From: an uncultured Clostridium sp.
GTDB taxonomy: Bacteria > Bacillota > Clostridia > TANB77 > CAG-508
DNA: 64,000 nt
Direction: 5' to 3'
Assembly (NCBI GenBank): GCA_900555615.1
Contig: USMB01000001.1
Location: forward strand, 74,495-138,494
The position numbers and the translations under genes are program-made. The notes under the pieces are model-generated. The model ran no database searches. It saw nothing but the letters and a program-made list of their open reading frames with translations, and was not told the DNA's origin. Position 1 is the first letter of the stretch; each line of letters opens with the position of its first letter. This document shows positions 55,113 through 63,039 of this stretch, piece after piece.

Positions 55113-55141
55113 AAAGAAGGTGCAGAAATGCATCTTCTTTT
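55113..55141 (+). terminator. Terminator or attenuator between spoVG and the RusA-like gene
   Basis: AAAGAAGGTGCA and TGCATCTTCTTT form a 12-bp stem (one G-U) with loop GAAA, followed by a short T-run. The next start is 22 nt downstream. Confidence 0.8.
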
Positions 55142-55162
55142 ACAATAATCAAAGGAGGAAAA

Positions 55163-55759
55163 ATGCAACAGATAAAACTAAACGATTTAGAAACATTAAA
55201 AAAGCAAACAGATTTTATGATAAACAATAGAGAAATATTAGATAAAAAGGATATTGAAAGATACTTAAGAAATTTAGAAAAAACCAGATACAATTTATTT
55301 GAACAAGTTAAGTTAAATAACCAAAATATAATAGATGAAAATGAAAAGATTGACTACATTAATAATGAGTACACAGCAACTATGAAAGATGGAATATTAA
55401 AAATATATATTCCAGAAACCTTACCAAAGTACAAATATATCAATAATTATGCCTATAAAAATATTATGATAAATACTGCCGAAGCAGTAAAAGAATATAG
55501 AGGACTTTTTAAAACAAACTTAACATTTGTATTAATAATAGTTCATGAAAACCAGGCAAATATGGATATTGATAATAAGTTTGTAAAGCCCATAATTGAT
55601 GCATTAGTATTACAAAACATTATTCAAGATGACAATATAAATAATATGTTTTATATGGCTCTTGGAAAATCTGATAGTCAAATACCATATACAGAAGCAT
55701 TTGTAATGGATGGGAGTTACATGATAGATTGGATAGACAAAATACAAAAAATGTTCTAA
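55163..55759 (+). CDS. RusA-like endodeoxyribonuclease
   Basis: 198 residues. The C-terminal half carries NMDIDNKFVKPIIDALVLQNIIQDDN, the D-x-DN...K..IDAL...I..DD pattern of RusA Holliday-junction resolvases, with the acidic residues that bind metal. The N-terminal ~90 residues are helical and charged, an extension over the ~120 residues of classical RusA. It could resolve branched DNA during replication or recombination of the element. AAAGGAGG precedes ATG 55163. Confidence 0.72.
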   Translation: MQQIKLNDLETLKKQTDFMINNREILDKKDIERYLRNLEKTRYNLFEQVKLNNQNIIDENEKIDYINNEYTATMKDGILKIYIPETLPKYKYINNYAYKNIMINTAEAVKEYRGLFKTNLTFVLIIVHENQANMDIDNKFVKPIIDALVLQNIIQDDNINNMFYMALGKSDSQIPYTEAFVMDGSYMIDWIDKIQKMF

Positions 55760-55905
55760 AAAATATGAAAAAATTTATAAAAATCAAAGAAAAAATTTTT
55801 TATAAAAATTCTATTCAAAAAACTTGAAAATACAAAGAAACGAAATTGATTTTTTCAACAGTTTAAAGACTAATTGAAAAAAGTTAAAAAGAAGGGAGGC
55901 TATAT

Positions 55906-56832
55906 GTGCAGGAAAAAGATGACCTAAAAGATGAGGATATTAAAGTTTTAGAATTTTTGTCAAAATACAGAATACTAAAAATAGAAGATGCAAGTTATAT
56001 TTATAAAAGAAAAAGATATTACAGACAAAGGATAAATAGACTAATAGACAAAGAATATGTTAAAAGGTATAAAAGCTATGTAATAATTGATAGGAATGGA
56101 AGAAAATACTTAGGGAAAAGTGGAACTTCTTATATTAAAAATATGGACAATGAAGCATACATGGAAAGATTAAAAACTATTGCAAGTATTGCTACAGTAA
56201 CAATTAACTCTAATGTAGAATTTATACCAAGCTGGGATATAAAAGAAAAAGATAGATTTACTGAAACAGCAAGAAGGTATATTGGAAAACTAGTAATAGA
56301 TTCTAAAGAATATTTGACTTATTACATAACTGCTAAAAAAGAACATGTCTATATTAAACAACTTTTGTTTGATGTAAACAAGGCTCTTAATTATCAAGAC
56401 ATAATTATATTTACTGAAAACTTTGATGTGATTAACAAAAAATATAATAACTTAGTATTTGGAAAGGAAAATACATTTGTAATTTTAAATAACAGGGAAA
56501 ACAAAGAACTTTTAAAAAAGTATGAAAATGTAGACATACATGAACTATTAGAAAGTATTTATGGTGAAGAACTTCTGATAAGCAATTGGAGTAATGCAGA
56601 TTATTTATTAGAGGATAATACATATATAGTTAGTATGCCTTTTATCAATACCGAAAAGATTGCTAAAATAAATTGGTTCTTTGAAGAAAATACGAAACTC
56701 CAAAGAAAAGTAGAAATTGTAACATTAGAAGAGAACAAAAGTAAAATAAGAGAATTGTTAATTGATAAATGTAGTATAAAAACTTTTGATAAAGATTTGT
56801 TAGGAGGATTAAGTGAAACACAAGAAAATTAG
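55906..56832 (+). CDS. Winged-helix protein, replication-relaxation-like
   Basis: 308 residues from GTG 55906 (AAGGGAGG upstream). The N-terminus (DIKVLEFLSKYRILKIEDASYIYKRKRYYRQRINRLIDKEYVKRYKSYVII) is a winged helix of the type seen in replication-relaxation proteins of Gram-positive elements. The rest is a mixed alpha/beta domain, without a relaxase HUH or Tyr motif that I can see. The end overlaps virD4 by 20 bp. It may process or bind the element origin; this is inferred from position next to the coupling protein. Confidence 0.6.
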   Translation: MQEKDDLKDEDIKVLEFLSKYRILKIEDASYIYKRKRYYRQRINRLIDKEYVKRYKSYVIIDRNGRKYLGKSGTSYIKNMDNEAYMERLKTIASIATVTINSNVEFIPSWDIKEKDRFTETARRYIGKLVIDSKEYLTYYITAKKEHVYIKQLLFDVNKALNYQDIIIFTENFDVINKKYNNLVFGKENTFVILNNRENKELLKKYENVDIHELLESIYGEELLISNWSNADYLLEDNTYIVSMPFINTEKIAKINWFFEENTKLQRKVEIVTLEENKSKIRELLIDKCSIKTFDKDLLGGLSETQEN

Positions 56833-58661
56833 TAAAAAACCATATAAGAAATATTTATTTTGGCTAGTGTGTTTTATAGTATCTTTACAAGTTCTTGTCC
56901 CTATGATAGCAGGGTATATCAATGTATTAGAAAAATGCTTTGAGAAAAATTTTTATTCAGCACGAATAAATAATGTATTTAATGTGTTTGAAGTTATTTC
57001 AAAACACAAAATGATTGCCCTAATTTACACCATAATTGCCTTAATTTTCGTTTTTACTATTTACAACACATACTTTACTAGGAAACAACTAAAAAAGGAA
57101 AAAGAGGGGGTTAAATTCAAAAAGAAAGATGGAACACATGGAACCGCAAATTTTACTACACCACAAGAAATTGATATTTTAAAAATTGGAAATGAAGAAA
57201 ACACAAATGGAATGTTAATTGGAAAAACATTGGATACAGATGAAATAATAATACTTCCAGATGAGTATAATGCAATTAACAGAAATGTTATGATTTGGGG
57301 TGCTTCGGGTTCAGGAAAATCGTCAAGCTTTATAATACCAAATACTTTAAAAATAACAGACCAGGAGAAAAAAATAGAAGAACTAAAAAATTTAGCATTG
57401 CAAGGGAAAAATGTAGTATGCACAGACCCCAAAGCGGAACTGTACAGCACAACAAATCAAGCTTTTAGAGATGCTGGGTATGATGTGAAGGTATTTAATT
57501 TAGTAAGCCCTGCTCATTCAGATGGAATAGATCTTATAAGAAGATTTATAGAAAAAGAAATTGATGCACAAGTTTTTGCAGAAGTTGTAATAAATACAAC
57601 ACAAAATCAAGGAAAAAAAGGAGAGGAATTCTGGCAAAATAACCAAGAAAATTTACTTAAAGCATTACTTTTACATATAAAATTTGAAGTAGAAGATGAG
57701 TCAAAGAAAAACATGAGATACTTAAACTCAATTTTAGCATCTGGAGATATAAAAAAAGTAGATGAAGTATTTAAACATTCAACAGGAATTACAAAAATTG
57801 CATATAACATTTATGCACAAGCAAGTGACACAATAAAACAAAGTACAATAACAGGTTTAGCAACAAAACTTCAAATATTTCAACTAGATGAAATTGCAGC
57901 AATAACAGAACGAAACGATATAGATTTTTCAGATTTAAACGATAAGAAAATGATTATCTATTGCATAATCAGTGATACAGATACGACAATGAGCTTTTTA
58001 AATAGCTTATTTTTTTCGTTCTTATTCATAAAAGCAATAAGACAAGCAGATAGAAATCCAGATAAAAAATTAAAAAGACATCTTAGTATATTCTTAGATG
58101 AGTTTCCGAATATACGGACAGATTCCGGATTTTCAACAAAAACTTTCAACAATAAGGTCTAGGTCAATATCAGCTGTAATAGTATGTCAGCATGTTGCAG
58201 GATTAAAAAGTTTATATCCGAATGATATATGGGAAGGCTTAGTTGGTAACTGTGATTTGAAAATAATAATGGGTACGAACGATTTACTAACTGCAAACTA
58301 TATCTCATCTATGCTTGGTGTATCAACAGTGGAAATGAACAGTATAAGGAAAAATGCAGAATTTGATGGAATATTAGAATATGGGGCTGAATCTGTTTCG
58401 TCTACTGCAAGAAATTTATTAAACCCAGATGAAATTATTAGAATGAATAATGATGAACAAATAGTAATGATACGAGGTCAAAAGCCGTTCAAGTGTAGAA
58501 AATTAAGGTATTGGGAATATAGACTGGGAAAAGATATTAAGCAAACAATGATTGAGGATTATACACCTCATAATGTTACAACTGAGCTTGAAAAATATGA
58601 AGATGAAATAAAAGAAGAAAAATTACCAACATTTGAGGAATTTTTAAGAGGAAGGAGGTAA
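56813..58661 (+). CDS. virD4: VirD4/TraG-type coupling ATPase, interrupted by a +1 frameshift at ATA-CGG-A
   Basis: Coupling protein that would feed DNA-protein substrate into the T4SS; about 615 residues across the shift. GTG 56813 has AGGAGG upstream. Two N-terminal membrane helices are followed by KKKDGTHGTANFTTPQEI, Walker A WGASGSGKSSSFIIPN, VVCTDPKAELY and Walker B LSIFLDEFPNI. At 58115 the frame reads CGG and stops at 58162. Skipping C58115 gives GGA and continues GQIPDFQQKLSTIRSRSISAVIVCQHVAGLKSLY to 58661. The restored DEFPNIGQIPDF matches the family motif DEFANIGKIPDF. So the break lies just behind Walker B, at a site of the same form as in virB4. Confidence 0.87.
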
Positions 58662-58667
58662 AACATA

Positions 58668-59510
58668 ATGATTGAAGAATTAGAAAAACAAATCGCTTGG
58701 CAAAATATAAATACTTCTGAAGAAAAGAATAAAGTGCTTTCAGGAAAAGCAACAGCAATAGAATTTGAAAAAGTAAAGCTAACTCATGAGGATGGAAAAG
58801 TCTATGAAGAAACAATAAATTGTGTAGTTGTGAATTTTAAAGGAATTAAAGTTTTAATACCAGGCAAAGAATTAGGCGTAGAATATACAGATAAAAAGAA
58901 AATAAGAAATTTGATTGGTTCAGAAATAAAATTTATTATATTAGAATCAGATAAATTGACTAATACAGCAGTTGCATCAAGAAAAAAAGCGATGCATAGA
59001 ATCAAAAATATACAAATAAAAAAGTACGAAAAAGGAGATGTAATATACGCAAAAGTTATTTCAGTTTTTGGAAAGTTTATTATGGTAGAATGTCTAGGAA
59101 TGGACGTAAAATTAAAAATTTCAGATTTAGAATATGGTTATGTAGCCAACTTGAACAATTTATATCAAGTTGGAGACAAAATCAAAGTAATAATAAAAGA
59201 GATAGACATTGAAAATGAAATATTAAAAATATCACATAAAGAAACGAAAGAAGACCCATATAAAAATATTAGAAAAAACTTTACAGAAGGTGGAGAATAC
59301 TTAGCAAAAGTTACTGGATTTTCAGATAATGGAGTATTTGCATCCCTTAAACAAGGAATTGATACAATGGCAACGCTTCCTGTGTGGCTTGAAATGCCAC
59401 CACTTCCTGGCGATACAATAATAGTAAAAATAAAAAGAATAATACCAGAAAGAAGAAAAATTTATAGCTCTTTACTAAAAATAGTAAGGAGGGAAAATAT
59501 AAATGAATAA
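58668..59510 (+). CDS. S1-domain RNA-binding protein
   Basis: 280 residues. The N-terminal ~110 residues form a beta-rich domain (KVLSGKATAIEFEKVKL, GIKVLIPGKELG). Then comes an S1-like OB fold (KYEKGDVIYAKVISVFGKFIMVECLGMDVKLKISDLEYGY, YQVGDKIKVIIKEIDIENEILKISHK) and a second, less typical barrel (GGEYLAKVTGFSDNGVFASLKQGIDTMATLP). Proteins of this type are common in Gram-positive ICEs, but their job is not known to me. GGAGG precedes ATG 58668, and the end overlaps the next gene by 8 bp. Confidence 0.75.
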   Translation: MIEELEKQIAWQNINTSEEKNKVLSGKATAIEFEKVKLTHEDGKVYEETINCVVVNFKGIKVLIPGKELGVEYTDKKKIRNLIGSEIKFIILESDKLTNTAVASRKKAMHRIKNIQIKKYEKGDVIYAKVISVFGKFIMVECLGMDVKLKISDLEYGYVANLNNLYQVGDKIKVIIKEIDIENEILKISHKETKEDPYKNIRKNFTEGGEYLAKVTGFSDNGVFASLKQGIDTMATLPVWLEMPPLPGDTIIVKIKRIIPERRKIYSSLLKIVRRENINE

Positions 59511-59985
59511 GAAACAAGCAGAAATACTGCAATTTTTGGGAAAGTACAAAAGCTGTACTGAAGAACAGCTTTTATTTTTCTCGGGTTGTACAATGCAGGA
59601 TATAAATTACTTAATTTCATCAAACTTTATAGTAAGAGATGAAAAAACAAAGCTTTTACATCATAAGATAAAAAAAGTAGATGTTAGAACTGCAATAGCA
59701 TTAGATGTAGTAAAAGCAATTAGTAAAAATATTAAAGACTGCGGATATTCTAAAAACTTTCCTGTAATTTTCACTGTTACAACCATTGAAAATAAAACCT
59801 GTGATATAGCCGTAATAAGACATATTGAGCAAGAAACAGTTTTTAAAAAGATGAAAGAATATTCAAAAGCAGATAAAATAATAATTGTATTAGAAAATAA
59901 TGAATACGATAAATCTTTGATAAATACTAACAAAGAAGTTCTTATTTGCACATACCCAATAGAAATTATAGATAAAATCAACTAA
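59503..59985 (+). CDS. Hypothetical wHTH-type protein, 160 aa (DUF5697-like)
   Basis: The N-terminal ~55 residues (QAEILQFLGKYKSCTEEQLLFFSGCTMQDINYLISSNFIVRD) look like a winged helix similar to that of the 55906 product. The C-terminal part alternates strands and helices (PVIFTVTTIENKTCDIAVIRHIEQE, KADKIIIVLENNE). I associate this size and pattern with DUF5697 proteins of conjugative elements, with limited confidence. GGAGGG precedes ATG 59503 inside the previous gene. Confidence 0.55.
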   Translation: MNKKQAEILQFLGKYKSCTEEQLLFFSGCTMQDINYLISSNFIVRDEKTKLLHHKIKKVDVRTAIALDVVKAISKNIKDCGYSKNFPVIFTVTTIENKTCDIAVIRHIEQETVFKKMKEYSKADKIIIVLENNEYDKSLINTNKEVLICTYPIEIIDKIN

Positions 59986-59990
59986 AATTT

Positions 59991-60029
59991 TTTCTCAGCT
60001 TGAGAAATATAGTACATAAATTTTATAAT
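59991..60029 (+). promoter_or_regulatory. Element promoter with perfect palindrome over the -35
   Basis: TTGAGA (60000-60005), 18-bp spacer, TATAAT (60024-60029). The palindrome TTTCTCAGCTTGAGAAA (59991-60007) covers the -35. The sequence just upstream, ACTAAAATTTTTTCTCA, is nearly the same as at 51277-51292. Confidence 0.65.
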
Positions 60030-60055
60030 AGATGTAGAAATGGAGGTATGCAAAT

Positions 60056-60283
60056 ATGGAAATATTATTAGCTATTATTTTTGGAGGAGCAGTAGTAACT
60101 TATATTTATGAAAAGAGAAGAGAGCTAAAGGAGAAAAGAGTACAAAAGTTATTATCACCAAAAGCAGAAGAACTAATTGAAATATCTAGCATGAGAATTG
60201 CTGAAAGACAAAAAGACTTGGATAGAGAATTAACTGAAGCAGAAAAAGACCTAATATTTGATGAATGTTATAGTAGATTTTAA
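60056..60283 (+). CDS. Small single-helix membrane protein, 75 aa
   Basis: An N-terminal hydrophobic helix (ILLAIIFGGAVVTYIYE) is followed by a basic and acidic helical tail ending in LTEAEKDLIFDECYSRF. TGGAGGT precedes ATG 60056, and it has its own promoter with an operator-like palindrome. No family recognised. It is the last gene of the conjugative block. Confidence 0.65.
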   Translation: MEILLAIIFGGAVVTYIYEKRRELKEKRVQKLLSPKAEELIEISSMRIAERQKDLDRELTEAEKDLIFDECYSRF

Positions 60284-60288
60284 TAAAA

Positions 60289-60318
60289 AGGGAGCTAGTT
60301 TTATAACTAGCTCCTAAA
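60289..60318. terminator. Bidirectional terminator closing the conjugative block
   Basis: GGAGCTAGTT and AACTAGCTCC form a perfect 10-bp stem with loop TTAT. An A-run on the left and T-run on the right serve both the last element gene and HU on the minus strand. Confidence 0.9.
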
Positions 60319-60321
60319 TTT

Positions 60322-60597
60322 TTATTGATTTACAAGTTCTTTTAATGCTTTTCCAGCTTTGAATACAGGAGATGTACGAGCAGGTATTTTTATTGAATTT
60401 CCTGTTTGAAGATCTCTACCAGTTCTTTCAGATCTTTTCTTAGCTTCAAAATTTCCAAATCCAACTAATTGGATTTTTTTACCTTTTTTTAATTCATCAG
60501 AAACAACTTCAATAAAAGCATTTAAAGTAGCTTCAGTATTCTTTTTTGGTAGATTTGCTTTCTCTGACATAGCTTTTACTAATTCACCTTTGTTCAT
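60322..60597 (-). CDS. hup: HU family DNA-binding protein
   Basis: Nucleoid-associated histone-like protein, 91 residues. MNKGELVKAMSEKANLPKKNTEATLNAFIEVV, KGKKIQLVGFGNFEAKKRSERTGRDLQTG and the C-terminal SIKIPARTSPVFKAGKALKELV show the complete HU fold including the DNA-binding arm. The frame opens at 60618, but GAAAGGAGG on the minus strand suits ATG 60597. It has a promoter at 60643-60671 and shares the terminator at 60289-60318. Confidence 0.97.
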   Translation of the reverse strand: MNKGELVKAMSEKANLPKKNTEATLNAFIEVVSDELKKGKKIQLVGFGNFEAKKRSERTGRDLQTGNSIKIPARTSPVFKAGKALKELVNQ

Positions 60598-60642
60598 TGA
60601 AAATTCCTCCTTTCGCAAAAAAACATCTTTTGTATTAAAGTC

Positions 60643-60671
60643 AATGTATCAAATTAAGCAAATAAAGTCAA
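60643..60671 (-). promoter_or_regulatory. Sigma-A promoter of hup
   Basis: On the minus strand TTGACT (60671-60666), 17-bp spacer, TACATT (60648-60643), about 45 bp before ATG 60597. Confidence 0.65.
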
Positions 60672-60746
60672 GAGAAGACAAATAATAAGTTAAAAAAATA
60701 TTATTTTGTAAAAAATGTAAATTTAACTAGAAAAATATTAAAAGTA

Positions 60747-60755
60747 TGTTATAAT
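60747..60755 (+). promoter_or_regulatory. Extended -10 promoter of the 60786 gene
   Basis: TG-T-TATAAT at 60747-60755 is an extended -10; no clear -35 is seen. It lies 30 bp before the start codon. Confidence 0.6.
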
Positions 60756-60785
60756 CATATAAAATTAATTTAAAGGAGTGCTGTT

Positions 60786-61049
60786 ATGATACCAGAAGAT
60801 ATAGATAATTATTTAAATAAGAAGTTATATGAAGGTAAGGATGAAATAAGATGTACCTATTATGATTTGAGAGTTAATAATGGTTGGTCAAAAGAATACA
60901 TAAAAGAAGTATTTTTTCCAATTGCAAGAGTAAGATTAGAAAACGCAGGATATAGAGTTTACTTTGAAGGAGAGACTTTTTTATATGAAGGAGCAACTAG
61001 AAAAGTTCAAGATAATGAATATTTGATTTCTATAAGAAATGAAATATAA
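60786..61049 (+). CDS. Hypothetical protein, 87 aa
   Basis: Small soluble protein, family unknown. It reads DIDNYLNKKLYEGKDEIRCTYYDLRVNNGWSKEYIKEVFFPIARVRLENAGYRVYFEGETFLYEG, a mixed alpha/beta pattern without signal or membrane parts. AAAGGAGTG precedes ATG 60786 and an extended -10 lies upstream. No functional context is apparent. Confidence 0.65.
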   Translation: MIPEDIDNYLNKKLYEGKDEIRCTYYDLRVNNGWSKEYIKEVFFPIARVRLENAGYRVYFEGETFLYEGATRKVQDNEYLISIRNEI

Positions 61050-61102
61050 AAATATATAAAATTTATAAGAAATGCATGTAGTGAATGAACAAAAGGATAG
61101 GA

Positions 61103-61216
61103 ATGATAAGAAAAGTTGGTGAGTTAGAAAGAGCAGTTATACCAATTGAAATACGCCGTAAGCATGGCATAGATAAAAAAGCTACTAGAGTATTTGTAGA
61201 TGAAAAAAATATATAA
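61103..61216 (+). CDS. AbrB/SpoVT/MazE-like DNA-binding fragment, 37 aa
   Basis: ATG 61103, with AAAGGAT upstream, reads MIRKVGELERAVIPIEIRRKHGI, then ends DEKNI at TAA. GELERAVIPIEIRRKHGI is close to the core of the AbrB swapped-hairpin domain (usually GRIVIPKEIRRxLGI). The usual downstream half is missing, so it is either a truncated remnant or a very small dimeric binder. A dyad (61217-61244) follows directly. Confidence 0.55.
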   Translation: MIRKVGELERAVIPIEIRRKHGIDKKATRVFVDEKNI

Positions 61217-61244
61217 ACAAATATATACCTAGTTGTATATTTGT
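61217..61244. other. Inverted repeat after the AbrB-like gene
   Basis: ACAAATATA and TATATTTGT are 9-bp arms around a 10-nt centre. No T-run follows, so it is more likely an operator or weak hairpin than a terminator. Confidence 0.35.
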
Positions 61245-61341
61245 TGAAAATACTAAGGAACTAAAAATTTAAAAATAAAAAATGTGACAAATTATTATTT
61301 ATAATTGTAATAATGATGTATAAAGAATGGGGGGAATAATT

Positions 61342-61914
61342 TTGGAAATATGTGAATCAATAAAAACAAAATCTGACATAGAGTTGTACAAATTATTTTT
61401 AAATGGAAATAATGAAGCATTTAATTGGTTAATAGTAAAACATAGGAAGATGCTAACTAATTTTATAATGACATATGTTAAAAATACTGAAATAGCAGAA
61501 GATATTGCACAGGATAGCTTTATGTATATGATAATAAATAAGGTAGAATATGATTTTAAATATTCGTTCAAAACATATCTATATACAATAGCAAAGTCAA
61601 GAGCACTGAATTATTTAAAAAAGGCAAAGAAAACCATTTATGTAGAAGATGTAATTTCTAATAATATTACATTGGAAGGAAATGTCGAAAGTGAATTTAT
61701 AGTTAAAGAGAAAAGGAGTGCTTTGATTGAAACTATAAAGAAATTAAAGAAAGAACAGCAGATTGTAATTTATTTATACTATTTTCAAGGGTTTAAATAT
61801 AAAGAAATAAGTAAAATCTTAAATCAAAGTATGTCTAAAACTAAAATGGCGATCCATAGAGCAAAAAAAATACTGGAAAAATTTATGAAGGAGGATAATA
61901 ACTATGATGAGTGA
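61342..61914 (+). CDS. ECF-type RNA polymerase sigma factor
   Basis: 190 residues from TTG 61342 (GGGGGG just upstream; the frame opens at 61327). Region 2 is visible in AFNWLIVKHRKMLTNFIMTYVKNTEIAEDIAQDSFMYMI and FKTYLYTIAKSRALNYLKK. Region 4 reads LKKEQQIVIYLYYFQGFKYKEISKILNQSMSKTKMAIHRAKKIL, a typical ECF helix-turn-helix. The stop lies 11 bp inside the next gene, which encodes its likely anti-sigma factor. Targets unknown; the adjacent secreted SH3-like gene is one candidate. Confidence 0.92.
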   Translation: MEICESIKTKSDIELYKLFLNGNNEAFNWLIVKHRKMLTNFIMTYVKNTEIAEDIAQDSFMYMIINKVEYDFKYSFKTYLYTIAKSRALNYLKKAKKTIYVEDVISNNITLEGNVESEFIVKEKRSALIETIKKLKKEQQIVIYLYYFQGFKYKEISKILNQSMSKTKMAIHRAKKILEKFMKEDNNYDE

Positions 61915-62884
61915 TGAAGTATTTGTTAATGGAGTATGGGAAAAGTATAACAATTATAGAAATTCAAAAGTTCAGGAACAATTTTTTAAAAAGCATCAGT
62001 ATAAGAAATCTGAGATAAAAAGACATTTAAGTACGGCAGCAAGTTTTATTTTAGGTGTTATTATAACAACTGGAGTTGCTTATGCAAGTGTTGTAATGTA
62101 TGAGTTTATTCAAAAAGATACTAGAACAGATTTTACTAAAGACGGTGTTCAGGAATACTATTTTGAAAATATGCAATATTCAGATGGAATATATTATAAA
62201 AGAATATATAATTACAATGAATATCTGAAAGCAAAAAACGTTTGGGATAATTTGGTTGAAATGAATGAAAGTGATTTCCAAGAATCTTTCGCTTTGATAA
62301 TTGCTGGTCAAAATTATGAAACTACCAGTCTGTATATTTCTAATATATATGTAAAAAATAACACAACATATGTAGAGTTAAAAAGGAAGGATAAATGGTC
62401 ACCAAATACAACAGTTATTTCCGCAAAAGTTTCTAAAAATTTGGATTGTGAAAATATCCAAATAAATAATTTACCTAATGTAGTTTCAACTAATGGAAAA
62501 TATAAAGATTTAAGAGAGATTACAACGGAATACTCAATAGATCAAGCATTAGAAGATGGATGCTTTGTTATAGAAAATAATGAAATAAAATCAGAAAATA
62601 AAAAGCAATTGGATGAGTTCATTGAAAAAGAAGAAAATGGAGTCATACGAATATATAGTTGTGGAACAGGATATTTCAAAATTTCAGATATTCAACATAA
62701 TAATGGTGTTATAAATATAAATGCATGTACTTTTAAGTTGGCAAATAATGAAATTGAAAAAATAATATATAATACAGGGACTAAAATTATAAAGAAAGGT
62801 TTTTTGAAAAATCAATATATAGATTATATATTATCAGATGAAATCAGAAATGAATTAATAGTGTGTACTATAAAAAACAATTAA
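61904..62884 (+). CDS. Putative membrane-bound anti-sigma factor
   Basis: 326 residues. The cytoplasmic N-terminus (about 1-45) is charged, one membrane helix follows (about 47-68, AASFILGVIITTGVAYASVVMY), and the rest is a large extracytoplasmic domain rich in Asn, Tyr and Lys with beta strands. The overlap with the sigma gene and the topology are typical of ECF anti-sigma factors, although no zinc-finger HxxxCxxC motif is present. GAAGGAGG at 61887-61894 precedes ATG 61904; ATG 61907 is also possible. Confidence 0.75.
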   Translation: MMSDEVFVNGVWEKYNNYRNSKVQEQFFKKHQYKKSEIKRHLSTAASFILGVIITTGVAYASVVMYEFIQKDTRTDFTKDGVQEYYFENMQYSDGIYYKRIYNYNEYLKAKNVWDNLVEMNESDFQESFALIIAGQNYETTSLYISNIYVKNNTTYVELKRKDKWSPNTTVISAKVSKNLDCENIQINNLPNVVSTNGKYKDLREITTEYSIDQALEDGCFVIENNEIKSENKKQLDEFIEKEENGVIRIYSCGTGYFKISDIQHNNGVININACTFKLANNEIEKIIYNTGTKIIKKGFLKNQYIDYILSDEIRNELIVCTIKNN

Positions 62885-63039
62885 AGTTTTTAAATTTTTT
62901 TACCTTTTTAAATATTCTAAGTAAAAAGTAGTATAATGTATTTGCATAATTATATTATGATACAAATTGCTGACTCTAATTGGGTTATCAATTTTGTATA
63001 ACACACACAGAGAAATATCAACTTAATGGAGGTAGAATT

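Larger units (their letters stand above)
43279..60320 (+). mobile_element. Conjugative-element-like block (T4SS, sortase, adhesin), probably integrated or degraded ICE
   Basis: A continuous same-strand block of about 19 genes between the ABC exporter and HU. It encodes a pilin-like protein, PrgI, a TraC-like protein, VirB4, a VirB6-like channel, an M23 hydrolase, VirD4, a sortase with an adhesin, SpoVG, a RusA-like protein, replication-type wHTH proteins and an S1 protein. This is the type of set seen in Gram-positive ICEs. I found no relaxase, integrase or att repeat. It begins with a truncated gene fragment and ends at a bidirectional terminator. Limits are approximate. Confidence 0.7.

Noticed and set aside
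31897..55830. Shared 18-mer ATTCAAAAAACTTGAAAA at 31897-31914 and 55813-55830
   Set aside because: Very A-rich with a short dyad; at the second site no -10 follows, so chance similarity is likely.
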